From assembly GCF_019175385.1 (NCBI RefSeq), contig NC_083344.1, positions 27,096,231 to 27,160,230 of the forward strand: a stretch of 64,000 nucleotides of DNA, given 5' to 3'. This DNA comes from Lycium barbarum. Lineage: Eukaryota; Streptophyta; Magnoliopsida; Solanales; Solanaceae. Below, piece after piece: positions 27,207 through 39,558 of the stretch (its first letter is position 1; each line of letters opens with the position of its first letter). The notes under the pieces were generated by a model. That model saw nothing but the letters and a program-made list of their open reading frames with translations, searched no databases and was not told the origin of the DNA. Both the position numbers and the translations under genes were made by a program.

Positions 27207-27924
27207 TCACTCATCCCCGCAAGTCGAATAACATAGAAGAGAATTGCGAGTAGGGTATTTTTGGGGAAAAAATATTAAAATGCCTATAACGACCAGATGG
27301 ATCGTCACAACATTAAAGTATCCTCCCATTAGCCTAGGAAGATTCATGTCATAGGCTATCTGATATATGCCATCCCACAACTGTAATCTCTCATTAACAT
27401 AACATTTAGCATAAACCAAAGTAGTGATCAGATACTTCGAATGGTTATGCCGAAATAGTTTCAGTGTAATTTGTTGATCAGTATCATAAATGACTTCCAC
27501 ATCCATATTATCCTCCACAAAGTACCATATCTTACCAGAACAGCTTGCCCCAGCCCGATTCATGTAAAAATTGCTTCTGTATTCATCAATGCATCTAGCT
27601 TGTTGAAATGGCTCCATTACTGCAATAATAGAATATATTTTTTTTTATGTCTATTCAACATCTGGAGCCTATGAGAAGCTTGTTGAGTCCTAACTGACCA
27701 AATATTCCAAATGAAAGATTTGATCATCATTTAAAGTTGAATTTTTTGTGGCGCATCTTTTTGGCACAACCTTTATAGGTTGTTGGATTTCTGTAGCACT
27801 TTGTTTTCTCCCCGTCTTTCCTCCCTTGGCCATTGATTTAGGAGAGATATATGTCTGTCTTGCGACCTGCTTAAAATTCTCATTCAATGACTGTTGTATC
27901 CTCTGCCACACTTGAAGCCTTATC
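27207..27924 (-). pseudogene. old LINE (LINE-2): end of ORF1 and start of endonuclease
   Basis: 27690-27924 (minus) encodes a basic tail with ARQTYISPKSMAKGGKTGRK and PIKVVPKR, like the C-terminal end of plant L1 ORF1. 27617-27207 encodes an endonuclease fragment with TLVYAKCYVNERLQLW and GGYFNVV (the GDFNVI motif with D changed to Y). The two are in different frames, and the rest of ORF2 is missing where repeat Y begins. The 5' part of this LINE continues at 35309-36444 beyond the inserted solo LTR X. Confidence 0.65.
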
Positions 27925-29269
27925 TCTAACACTCTGTAAATTTGGGTTAGGTGTGAATATGTTAAAAGAATAATAATGTGCTATTTTAGTTGTATGAAGT
28001 CCTATCGAAGTGAATTTAGGTGGAAATAATCGCTTTAGGATCAACCCAAATTGTGAGGTGCGTAAGATTTGATAGAATCAGCTAAGTTTACGTTAAGCCT
28101 GACTTCTGGCTAGTTTTCATGTAAATCCATTGGGAATTTGAGAAAACTTAGCACATGAAAGTTGTAGACCTTTGAAATACCTTTCCAACGGTATAAGGCT
28201 GAGCTCAAATGGGCTGTGAGTAAAATGTTATGATCGCTTTACTGAAAGGTCGCAGAGCGATACTGGACCGATGTGCCTCGCAGATTGCATTATGTGGCCA
28301 CGTTTTCCACGCATTCTTTCCAAAATGCTCCAGTGTTTTGCATTATGCGGCACAAACACTAAAGCAGAACTGATCCCCCTATAAATATCCAAAACATGAA
28401 ATTTTCTTAAATCTTTCCTTCTACTTCGTTTTGACCGACTTTTTGAGAAGAAAAGATCCTAGAACTTCTCCAAACCTCATAAGGTGAGTTCTTACACAAA
28501 TCCCAAGTATTATTTCATTTCATTAATGTAGATTAACACTAGTTCATCCTCCAAAACCCTTAAATTCTTGAAAACCGAAGAAAGAGTAGGAACTCTTAGA
28601 ATTTGGTTAAAGTTCTAAAATATATCATTAATAATCATTGTAGAACGATTGTTGAACTTGGAGGAATACGTTTGCTAGATTTTAGCGGGAATTAAGGTAT
28701 ATCTCTTTTCAAACATAGTAATCAAGCTTTAAAATGGTTTTCTTTGGCAAGGTTTGTATGCATGAGGGACAAGTCTGCATTAAACCTTATGTGTATTAAA
28801 CTATATATATGCATCCATGATTTTTTTTTTTTTGGTAAATAAAGGAATTTTATTCAAACCAAGTTGGGCAGTACACAGCCAAACAGGGCCGACCTCCTGT
28901 TTCTCAAAATTAAAAGCAAGACTCTACTTGTACAAAGGAGCCTAACTACATACTAAGCATGTCAAACCACCAAAATAAAAATAGGACAAATATGTCAAAA
29001 CTACATACTAAGCGTATCGACCACAATGACTAGAATCCATAAACCAACCTCACAGTAGCATCTAGCAGTAGACTAGCCATCTGTCAAGGATTAGTGAGAA
29101 CCCGCAGCTCTTGTTGCCATTTCCTGTTGTGCTGCCCTTTGATGTGTATGTGGATGGCTATCTCTCTGCAGATTCTATCAGCTTGAAAGTAGCCATTCTG
29201 GAACCTCAAAAGGTTTCTTTCCCTCCAGACAGTAGCCACCAACATGGCAAAAATAACACTGATTATCGC

Positions 29270-32200
29270 TCATTTCCCGGTCCTTCGTTTTGCCCATGTA
29301 CACACCCAATTCACCTCCTCTTGCCAGGTGCCAATTGTCCTCTGAATACCTACCCAGTTGAGCATTCTAATCCACAAACCTCTAGTGATGGTGCAGTTGA
29401 AGAGTAAGTGGTCCAGAGTTTCATCGGCTGAGTCACAAAACACACATGAAGGAGGAACTTGTATGCCAAACTTAAGCAGCATATCAACTGTCGCAAGTCT
29501 TCCCATGATAGCTAGCCACAATGTAAATTTGTGTCTAGGATGAACTGAAGGATGTAGGGACAGACTCTTCCAAGGGACTCGAGGATAGCATGGTAGCAAA
29601 GCAAGATACATTTGCTTGATGGAAAATTTTTTAGCATGAACCACGGACTGAAGTCTTGTGATCAGGCCCCCTTGTAGTGTAGGTGCTTGTAGAATATACC
29701 TTCTAGCTTCCAATATTTTCCGTACTACCCATGTTGCGTTGTTGGGAATGGTGCATGTCTCAACTGTGGAGTTCTTCATATAATAGCCATTTACCCATTT
29801 AATCCATAGACAATCTTTCTTTTCAGCAATAGCCCATAATTGTTTCAACACTGCTGCTCTATTCCAGGTGATCAGGTGCAATATATTCAATCCCCCTGCA
29901 GCCTTTGGTTGACAAACTTTTTCCCATGATACAAGGGGTCTTTTGGACAATACAGCAGCACCAGTCCAGAGTAATGTTCTACAGACCCCATCTATCAACT
30001 TCATAATCCTCTTGGGAAGAATAAACACTTGAGCCCAATAAGTTTGGACCCCAAATAAAATAGCTTTTATTAATTGAAGCCTCCCAGCATAGGACAAAAG
30101 CTTAGCAAACCAGCACTTCACTCTATCTATAATTTTCTCCACAAGGGGCATACATTGAGTCACTGTTAACTTCTTGGATGATAAAGGGACTCCTAAGTAC
30201 TTGAATGGTAGAGCTCCTTCACAGTATCTAAGATGAGTCAATATCTCCTGCTTTGACTGATCATTGACCCCAGACATGTATATTGAGCTTTTTTCAGTGT
30301 TGGCTTGAAGCCCAGAGACAGCAGAGAATCTTAAGAATGCTTCTTGTAGAAGTTTAATTGAGTTCAACTCAGCTTTGCAAAACATTTACAGATCATCCGC
30401 GAAACAAATATGCATAACTTTTAGCTTTTTACACCTAGGATGGAATTGAAACTGCTTGTTATCAGCTAGCACATTTAACTCTCTCTGGAGGTATTCCATC
30501 GCAATAACAAAAAGGTACGGGGACATAGGGTCACCTTGCCTTATTCCCCTTTTCCCCTGGAAAGGTTTTGTAAGACCGCCATTTATGACAAGAGAGTATG
30601 AGACTGTGGAGATGCACTCCATGATCCATTCTATAAACATATGTGGGAACCTCAAGTCAGCCAGTATCCTTCTCAAGAAACTCCATTCTATAGAGTCATA
30701 GGCCTTCCTAAGGTCAACTTTCATTACGCATCTTGCAGATAATCCTTTCCTAGAATACCATTTTAAAACTTCATGACTAAATAAGATGTTGTCAATGATA
30801 CTCCTACCCTCTATGAAAGCTGACTGGGCTGAGCTCACAATGGAATTGATTAGACCTTTCATTCTATTAGTCAATATCTTGGTAATGATCTTGTACACTG
30901 TTGAGCAGCAAGCAATTGGTCTGTAATCCTTTACTTGGGTAGGTGCATTTACCTTTGGAATCAAAGTTACAGCAGTGCAACTAAAAGTTTTTAATAGCTT
31001 GCCAGAGAAGAAGAATTCCTTCACGGCCTGCACCACATCATGTTTGACCAGATCCCAATTCTGAGTAAAGAACTCTACTGGATAACCATCAACACCTGGA
31101 GCTTTATCACTAGGCATGTCCTTCACAGCATTGAAGATTTCCATCTCTGTGACAGTTTGAATTAGTGTGCATTTCTGCTGGTGTGATAAGCATGGCCCTC
31201 TTTTGATAATCTCTGAGTTGGGACATGGCAACTCCTCAGTCGTTGACGCCATAAGGTTGGAGAAAAATGATATAAACTCAGCTTCAACAAGCTTTGGATC
31301 CGTGAGCTTATTCGCTGTGGTGTCATAGATGGAAGTTATGGAGTTCCTACTTGACCTAATCTTCCACTGAGCATGGAAGTATTTGTTATTAGCATCACCA
31401 CAATTTATCCAGCTGGCTCTTGACTTTTTCCTAAGTTCGTTCTCCTCAACAAAACTCCACTTCTGTATGTCCCCTAAGAGCTTCTTCTCTTCATCTATCA
31501 AAGCTTGCTGCATTGGTAAGTTAGCCAATTGAGATTGTATCACATCTAAACTTTGTCTAGACTTGTGTAATTTTTGGCTAAAAGAAGCCATATGAGTGTT
31601 CAGGTCCCTCAATGCAGATTTCAAATCCTTCAGCTTATGCCATAGCTAAAACAATCTAGTGCCCGTGTATTGCCTTGACCATACAGACTCCAAAATGTGT
31701 CTGAAATCTGGGTGTTCTAGCACTGTTTTAAAGAGTTTGAATGGTTTGGGGTGGATATTAACATGGGGTTTAAATTCAATGTATATGGGAGAATGATCTG
31801 AAGCCCCAGGATTGAGGAAATCTGCTTCCACATGCCCATATGATTGCATCCACAACATATTCCCCAATGCCCAATCGATTTTAGAGTACACCCTGTCCCT
31901 TGTTGCTGTTTGTTACAGAATGTGAAATGCCACCCTTTTGCCCTTAAGGTTGTTAACTGCAAGGCATCCACACATTCTCTGAAGTCTTTTGTCTCAGCAT
32001 CAGTCACAGGGGAGCCCATCCTATCCTCTGTAGAGAGCAAAGTATTGAAGTCACCAGACAGCAGCCAAGCTCCAGTAATGTTATTTCCTAGCTGAGTTAG
32101 GTCCCTCCATAAAATTAGTCTTTCTTGAGCCTCGTTCTTTGCATACACAATAGTTACAAAAGCAGAGAAAGCATCTGTCATATTGTCCACTTTGCAATGG

Positions 32201-32466
32201 ATGAATTGTTCTTGGACTTGCAGTACCTGGACCTGTAGGCATGGCTTCCAAAAGAGCCAAATCCTACCATTTGGGGCCATTGGATAATTGCACACAGTAC
32301 TCCATCCACTACTAACTTTGCTCAGTATGTTCTGAGTTTTATTCTCTCGTACCCTTGTTTCTAAACAACCAAACAGCTCAATCTTATTCTTTTGCAAAAA
32401 GAGCTTCAGCTCCTTTTGCTTCAGGGGTTGGTTGAGCCCCCTGATATTCCATGTTGATATAATCAT
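29270..32466 (-). pseudogene. LINE-1 ORF2: endonuclease, reverse transcriptase, zf-RVT
   Basis: It starts MIISTWNIRGLNQP at 32466, overlapping the end of ORF1 by about 80 bases. The endonuclease domain has CLETRV, VYAKNEAQERLILW, LSGDFNTLL and ASDHSPI. A frameshift falls near 31890, just before SKIDWALGN. The RT follows (about 31300-30000) with DKAPGVDGYPVEFF, LIPKV, DYRPIACC, KVDLRKAYDS, GIRQGDPMSPYLF and FADDL. Stops occur at 31646-31648 and at 30386-30388, the latter directly after FADDL. The C-terminus (about 29290-29560) holds the zf-RVT module with C-x2-C and H (CVFCDSADETLDHLLFNC). ORF2 nicks the target DNA and reverse-transcribes the LINE RNA in place. This copy is close to intact but cannot encode a whole protein. 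Confidence 0.92.
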
Positions 32467-33745
32467 GGAGGGTTCCTAACAGGTGCAGGGCACCAGTCTG
32501 GCTAGTATCAGGGATTTGTAGACCATCAAATCTATTTGCAGTTTTTATAGCAGCAAACACATTTGAAGTCTCACCTGTAGCAGCAACCCCACTTATATTG
32601 GCCTGAACTGTAGGATCATTAGCTCTTGGTGCAGCATTATGCACAACAACAGCTTCAGTGGTTTGGTTCTCCTTTGCCTGCCAGTCTTGTCTCCATTTCC
32701 TCCTTCTCCTTCTATTCCTTCTTCTCTTCTTTGGAATGTCCTCAAAGTCCTCCTTCACCTGGTCTTCCCCTCCATCAACCCAACAGTCATCTTTTAGGTG
32801 CCCAAATCTCAAACAAGCAGTGCAAAATTTTGGCTTCCAGTCGTATTCTATTGGCTGATGAAAACTGCCAGCAGGAGTCTCCATTTCGAGAGAATCAAGC
32901 AATGGTTGTGAGACATCCACTTCAACAAGGACACGAGCATATGATATTCTCTCCATGTCTTCCGTAAATTTATCGGTGTATAATGGTCGACCCACAGCAC
33001 TAGCAACCTTGCTTAGAGCCTCACTAGACCAATATCCAATGGGTAACCCCGGAAAAATCACCCATAGTGGAATCGAGGTCAATACATCCGAGTTAAATTC
33101 ATAGTTAATTACCCAGTTTTGAAGAATCAGTGGCTTATTATGGAAGGTGTAAGGACCCCCCATCAGGACACTATCACAATCCTCAGCACTTTCGAATCTA
33201 TAGATGAAATACCCAACATCATGTGCAAGGATTTGCGGTTTTGCGACAAATTTCCACGAGTGAGCCACATAATTCTCCATCGATTTCATATACGGTATAT
33301 CTCCCACTACAAACCCAATCAAAGCATTTTTCCAATATAACTCCTGAGATTTGACATCCTCTTCCACTATATTAACATAAACTTTGCCTTGCTTAGTGGT
33401 CGGAGGAACATATGAGAGAGATTTACCCTTTTATGCTAGCCGATTCGCACGAAAATCTGGTTTCTCCATTGGGGTGACTTGCGTTGAGGTACCAGCATCA
33501 GAAAAGTGCAGTCGCCGAGCCGCCGGAGTAGCCTCTGGGTCTCTGTAGTCCTTTAAGTGGAAGGATTGTTGTGACTCCGAATCCGACCCCTCGTGCTCAA
33601 TTTCCTCAGGAATAGATTGAAATTGAGGGGGAAAATAACTACCAAAAGTAAGAGATGGTAAATCCCTTCGTGTTCCATCAGCAGGGGTGACTAATTTTAG
33701 AGGAGATGGCAAGCTTTTTCCGGTAGCTTGCCGGTGGTTTGACAT
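32384..33745 (-). pseudogene. LINE-1 ORF1 (RNA-binding gag-like protein)
   Basis: It starts MSNHRQATGKSLPSPLK at 33745. One in-frame TAA at 33431-33433 separates a short acidic head from the main part. The main part has the DUF4283-like N-terminal domain (YWKNALIGFVVGDIPYMKSM), the PLWVIFPGLPIGYWS block, and a CCHC knuckle CTACLRFGHLKDDC (near 32800), followed by a very basic KKRRRNRRRRRK run. In plant L1 elements ORF1 binds the element RNA. It ends at 32384, overlapping ORF2. Confidence 0.87.
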
Positions 33746-35308
33746 GTTTTTTCTTATTCGAGGTGCACAATAGCAGCCTTACTAAAATGCGCTGAGAGAA
33801 AAACACACGTCATCCTCGGTTCAACCTCCATGATTTTCCCTATAAGGATTGATTGAAGTTGAATTTTAAAGCTTTGAACTTAGAACATGATTTACCCCTA
33901 AAAGGGATGTTTTAAACTTGTTCTCAAAGGTTTGGATATTTGAAGTGCTTTGCCCTATGAAAGGGTTTTGGTGAGTTGAAATTTGATAAATGATTTGAGC
34001 ATGATTTCTAAATTGATTAATGGCTTGATATACCCCTACTAACGGGATGATGAACATAGTTCATAATGAACTATTCTGCTTCCACGCCATGATTTGAGAT
34101 TCAGCTTCCATGTCATGATTTGTGATTCGACTAATATGCCATGATTTCTATTTTTTTTTTTGCCTAGCTACTTGGGAGTAAGGGTAGCCACTATGGATCC
34201 TAGTGGGATTTTCCAAGCCATTCGGTCGGAAGAGTAGCCATAGACCGGTGCTGTTCATGCCTAGCCATTCAGGAGGAAGAGTACCATCGAGGGTCAATAG
34301 CCCCGTTGTGGTTCATACCATTCCATTCGAGAGGAAGAGTGGTCATCGAGGATTAGTAGCCCAAGGTGGTTTTTGCGTAGTTATTCGGGAAGAAGGGTAG
34401 TCATCGTGGGTTGATAGCTCCGATGTGGTGCTTCTATGCATTGTAGGGAACCTTAAGTGGTCATCCCTTCGTTATATTGATTTGGGCCTATATTGACATG
34501 TGTTATACTTTGGTTGCCTGTGAGTGGCTTGTTGATGATCTCGAGTTCATGATCGAAAAGACTTAACGTGATGAACGGTATAATAAGTTGAAATTGATAT
34601 ATTCCTATGTTATTGGCTTTTACTAGTGATTTTACTAAGGTTACTGGCTTTACTTTATCTTTGGATTTCGAACTGATTTTGAAAGAATTTAAGGTAACGA
34701 GAACGACTTAAGGATTCAAAGTGATTATTTCGTCTTCACTGACTTCTACTGGATATTCATAAGATGTTATCATTTGTTTGAACTGTTTCTCAATATTGTT
34801 TTCAATTACACTTATATATTTTGTTATTAACGATTGTCCCAGAGACACTCACTGAGTACTCAGGCATACCATTGTTGTTTTTTATGGTATGTTAGGTAAT
34901 GAAGAAGAGCAAGTTTGTGATACGCGTACGGAGTAGGAGAACTTGCTGCTTTCTAGACTTATCGGTGAGCCCATACCCTTATTCGTGGGACAAACCATCT
35001 ATCTAGTTTTACTGCTTTAGTTTCCGGGCTGTGTCCCGATGTGTTAGACTCTGTTTATGTTCTTAGAAGCTCCATAGTTAGACATTGTGTTGTGGGTAGT
35101 TTGTTGAAGTCATTATGTGTCCCAATTTGACTCCCGCTAATTTTTATAAGTATTGGTATGTCTTCAATTAGCCATAAATGACCGTTATAAATAAATGTTG
35201 AAAGATTATCAAAAGAGAGTTGACGTTTATTGATCTTATAAGGTGCTTTCGGTGTTGTTCATAGCATAAGATGGCTGTTGCGCCCAGGGTGGGTTTTAGG
35301 GCGTGACA

Positions 35309-36444
35309 TAATCCTTGTCTACTAGAGGGATCACATCTTCTACACTGATGTTATGAGAGACCAGATCATGTAACTTTCTCACTTGAGAGTCTTTCTTCAA
35401 CAAAGATACTTGATCACAATTGGGACTGCTTACTATGATAGCTTTCTGCTGATTTCCCTTCTCCGTGCAAGTATTAGTATCCTTCACAACTGCAGGACAT
35501 GAGCTCACAACACCTTGTTCATTCTTTTCATCCTTCTTGTTAGTATCCTCCTTTTCTACCACTACACATTAATTTTTTGGAACTGATTTCACAGTTGTAT
35601 TGAGAATATCATCTTTAATGGAAACTTCTGTGCCATCATGATTTCGTTCCTCCTCAACAGTATCAGTAGCAGATTTCCCATCTTTGTCATTAGTTTCATT
35701 CCCTTCATCTTGAGATTGTTCTTTCACTTCACCAGATTCAGGAATTCCATCATCTAATTTTATACCCACCTCTTCGACATTAATAACAGTTTACTTCTCT
35801 TTGATATTTGTAACTTCTCTTAATGGTTGATCATTCACGTCATCATTTTCAACAATGTCATCTGCTGATGCCAGCTGTTGCTCCTCAGCATCCACCGAAG
35901 TTCCAGTCTGAACACCAATATTGCTGATTTCCCCTTCTCCAACTCCGCCATTGTATCCTTTTCTTCTTCTACTCTATCACCTCACTTTTTAGAGGCAGAA
36001 GATACAATAGTCTTCACTGGATCTTCAGTAAATGATCCCATCACCCAAATCTTTGGTGTTAATATTCTCTGAATTCTCATTTTGATCCCGAGCCACGGAC
36101 TTGTGCTTATCTTTGTGTCCTCCCAAATCAATCTTGTCCCCCAGCTCCATTGTGTCAGATATATTCTTATCTTGTTATTTGTCGGTATTAGATTTCTCCT
36201 CTACTTATGTACTTGCTTCTGCATTACTAACTTGTGTCTGATTCTTTTCAGTAACAATTGTAATTGTCAATATCTCAACATCTTCCTTATCAGTGCTTTT
36301 AGCAGCCACTTCTTCAACTTGTACGGACTGATTCTCCTGCCCAGCAGTTATAGACACACGATTAGCAGCATAGGTAAGGGATAAACATATATGAAAAATC
36401 AGATTTCCTAAACCTAGAGAATAAAGCAGTGGGAAATCTATCAC
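35309..36444 (-). pseudogene. probable 5' part of LINE-2 ORF1, acidic linker
   Basis: One minus-strand frame with a few stops runs from 36444 to the edge of solo LTR X. It encodes hydrophilic sequence rich in Glu, Lys, Asp, Ser and Thr (for example KDGKSATDTVEEERNHDG and KEDTNKKDEKNEQG). Its neighbour across solo LTR X is the basic ORF1 tail of LINE-2, so it is most simply the low-complexity linker of the same ORF1. The zinc-knuckle and DUF4283 parts are not recognisable, so the assignment rests on position. Confidence 0.4.
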
Positions 36445-37169
36445 ACGTTTTCCATAAGTTGAGTTCCAAATATAACTCTACTTCTTTTCGGACTTGGACA
36501 AGATAATAACAATGATGATCGTCCAAGATTTACCAATATCGATTTATTCATCTGATAGGTCAAGTTTTACGAAATAAATAAATATCTCGTGCGAAAGTGA
36601 ATTCTACTCCCGCTAGGATTAAGTATCGGACACGATACAAGAACCAACTAGCAAGATTAGATCCTTTTGCCTGTATGCAAACCAACTAAGCTACCATATT
36701 TGTTAATCATCAAAATCATAATTCAACAGAAATTAATATGCTAGGGTGGTATTTGATCGCTTGTCCTTTACTTAGTGGGTTCTGTATCTAAGCACTTGGA
36801 AGAGAAAACAAAAGGTGCTCTTTGTTCTCCGTCGTAGCTTTGTCATGTAATGTATACCTAATCAGCATTGGCATTTGACAACCACAAGCCTCCACCACCT
36901 GCCTCGTCACCACTCACAAAATTGTTGGAAAAGGAAAGAGCAAAAAGTTAAGTGGAAAGAATAATAAAGAAATGAAGCCATATGAATGTGACAACACAAA
37001 AAACGAATGCAAACCTAAGATGCGTACGCACAACTGCACAAGGGTCCTCCCCATATCATGCTCAGCCTTTATTTACCATGGGTATTGGAGGGGACTAATT
37101 TAATTAGTCAGGAAATTTCTTGCTAATAGTAAGATTAGATAAAAAATGAAACTACAAATATTTTTCCTC
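36445..37169. other. no gene seen
   Basis: A/T-rich non-coding DNA between the LINE-2 remnant and the tandem-repeat block. No motif was recognised. Confidence 0.4.
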
Positions 37170-37870
37170 AAAGGCTTAAAAAATTTGTGCATGAAAGCTG
37201 TATGAAAAATGTATGATATGTGTATGTGTGAACAAAATTTTTAATATAATTTTCATATACAAAATTGTGAGCGAAAAGTCTTAAGCCTTGAATATTGTAT
37301 GAAAGTTATTACAACTTTGTTGTAGTTGTATTAATTTTTCAGAAACCTAATATGAACTTTATATACAAAAAATGTGAATGAAATTCTAAGTCTTGAGCGA
37401 AATATACACATTTCATACCATTCTCATACATAAAATTTTGAGCGTAATGTTTAAGCCTTGACCGAGATATACACATTTCATACATTTGTCCTACCCAAAA
37501 TTTGAGCGAACTTTTTAAGCCTTGAGCAAAATATACGCATTTCATACACAAAAATTTGAGAGATTATTTTAAGTCTTGAATGTTGTATCAAAGTTGTATA
37601 TAATATTGTTGTAGTTGTATTAATTTTACAGAAATCTAACATAAACTTTATACTTGAAAATGTGAGCGAAATTTTAAGCCTTGAGCGAGATACAAATTTC
37701 ATACACATAATTTTGAGCGGATTTTTTAAACCTTGAATGAGATATACACATTTTATACATTTTTCATACTATTTTCATACACTAAATTTTGAGCGAACTT
37801 TTTAAGCTTTGAGCGAGATATACACATTTTATATAACTTATACATAAATTTTTGAGCGAAATTTTTTTTT
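37170..37870. repeat. degenerate tandem repeat, two-level
   Basis: A unit containing TTTTGAGCGAA..TTTTAAGCCTTGAGCGAG and ATATACACATTTCATAC recurs many times. A longer block (CTTGAATNTTGTAT to TTCAGAAA..CTAA) is duplicated with a spacing of roughly 290 bases (about 37281 and 37570). Confidence 0.75.
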
Positions 37871-38616
37871 TTTTTTTTAAAATAAAAAATTAAAAGCATA
37901 TTTTGTATAGGATTTGTAATGTTATATTTTGTAAATAGAAAACTATCGTCACGTTTCGTAAATGTTGTCCTTCAAACAGACTGGTCTCTAATTTTTGGCC
38001 CTCCTATTTCATGTGTTTAATTTTTGTCCCTGCTCTCATTTAATGAAAATTCACCGACCAAAATACCCTTATACATCCGACCCCATTTTCACGTTAAACA
38101 GCATCAGCAGAATTGTTGCCAACAACAGCGAATTTGTGGAGCTCAGAGTCCTCAACTCCTAAATCAGCGATTTGTGCTTTGATTAGAGAGCGCACAATTC
38201 GAAGTCGTGGTAATGAGTTGAAGCCACTTATCTCGCAATTACAAGCACCCAACAAACAGTGCCGTAACGTGAAGATGGGTGAATTGGGGTGATTGAAAGC
38301 GAAGGGGTATTAATATTATAGTATCGAGGCTTTTGTGGCGAATAGGTTGGAGGTGGCGTTAAGATTGGCGTGGTTATAATAATAATGAGAAAAAGAGAGG
38401 TGTGAAATTGAAAGATATGGCAAATGTTGTAGTTGTAGGAGCCAATGCATTCTGGAGGAAGAAAGTGCGTGTATATGGTGGGAAATTGGTCTCTGTTTGT
38501 TATTTGGTGCTACATTGCCGTATTCAATGTGTTACGTGTTTATTCAATGAGATTACTATATGTTTCGATTTGTATAAGTGGTGGCATTTCCTTTCATGGA
38601 TGTAAAAAAAAAAAAA

Positions 38617-39059
38617 TAAGTTAGTCAGATTAGGCCTCAAGACCAATTTTTATATTTCAAAGTTAGTCAGTTAGGTCTTAAGATCTATATTTATATTCTA
38701 AAGTTAGTCAAATTAAGTCTTAAAACATAACTTTAAATTCCAAAGTTAATCAAGTTAGGTCTTAAGACCGATTTTTAGATTTCAAAATTAGTCAAGTTAG
38801 ACCTTAAGACATAACTTTAGATTTCAAAGTTAGTCCCAAACTTTATATTCCAATATTAGTCAAGTTAGACCTGAAGGCCTATATTTATATTTCAAAGTTA
38901 GTCAAGTTAGGTCTCAAGGTCTATCTTTATATTTCAAAGTTAGTCAAGTTAGGTCTTAACGCATAACTTTAGATTACAAAGTTAATCAAGTTAGACTTAA
39001 GATCAATCTTTATATTTCAAAGTTAGTCAACTTAGACCTAAAAACATAACTTTAGATTT
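38617..39059. repeat. about ten copies of a 42-bp tandem repeat
   Basis: The unit is roughly AAGTTAGTCAAGTTAGGTCT followed by TAAGACCTATATTTATATTTCA, with point changes between copies. No reading frame is kept. Confidence 0.9.
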
Positions 39060-39298
39060 TGCTGAAGAGGTGTATCCGAAGTTAATTTTTCACTTTAAGT
39101 TCAATGTTTTTTAAACAACACACTATTCAATTGATGCAGGAAAAGGGGGAATTGCATCTGGAGTAATCATTGCCAAGGTTGTTCCAGTTATTGTTTCAAA
39201 TCTACTATTCATTTTTGATTTCTGGATAAGAAGTAGAGCGCTTTGCGAGAATTCAATGTGATAGGAGAAATCACCGGTAAATAGTGAAACTAATATAT

Positions 39299-39558
39299 AG
39301 CCCGTTTGGATTGATTTATAAGTTGCTTATAAGCTGTTTTTAGCTTTTTTGAATGGTTGGCTGATCAGCTTAAAGTCATTTTATGCTTAAAATAAGCTCA
39401 AAAAAATAATTGGGCCCATTTGACTTAGCTTATCTAAAGAAGCTTATAAGCTGAAAACAACTTATAAATAAAAAAAAATAAGTTCGACTATCTCAACTTA
39501 TTTTTTTTAACTTATAAACTGCAAACAGCTTATAGGCGTAAGCCCATCCAAACAGGCT
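39299..39558. mobile_element. hAT-like MITE
   Basis: Ends AGCCCGTTTGGATTG and, on the other strand, AGCCTGTTTGGATGGGC form inverted repeats that continue imperfectly for about 50 bases (TTATAAGCTG blocks). The body is about 260 bp and A/T-rich with internal inverted copies. No clear 8-bp duplication was found. Confidence 0.65.

Larger units (their letters stand above)
28825..33826 (-). mobile_element. nearly full-length L1-type LINE (LINE-1)
   Basis: A 5.0-kb minus-strand non-LTR retrotransposon with ORF1 and ORF2, a short T tract at its left end (the 3' poly-A tail on the minus strand), and an 11-bp target-site duplication TCCATGATTTT (28814-28824 and 33827-33837). The T tract makes the left boundary uncertain by a few bases. 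It lies inside solo LTR X. Damage is light: one stop in ORF1, two stops and one frameshift in ORF2. Confidence 0.93.
27925..35308 (+). mobile_element. solo LTR of family X, split by LINE-1
   Basis: It starts TCTAACACTCTG (a decayed TGTAACAC start) and ends GGGCGTGACA. Without the LINE insertion (28825-33837) the LTR is about 2.37 kb. The flanks TTATC (27920-27924) and TAATC (35309-35313) match at 4/5. It sits inside the older LINE-2, whose two halves join across it. The 3' half is repeated at 22516-23750. Confidence 0.65.

Noticed and set aside
23990..28330. GCATCTGCGAGG/CGCAGATGCG blocks as a possible CRISPR-like repeat array
   Set aside because: Spacing and sequence are irregular, the context is a plant LTR, and no associated genes exist.
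37861..37878. Poly-T tracts (also at 40182-40204, 43579-43600) as LINE or SINE tails
   Set aside because: No target-site duplication or element body could be attached to these tracts.
38402..38605. Possible nucleotide-binding gene fragment beginning MANVVVVGANAF
   Set aside because: The similarity to a dinucleotide-binding start is too short and does not continue. Kept only as unknown sequence in a possible MULE-like unit.
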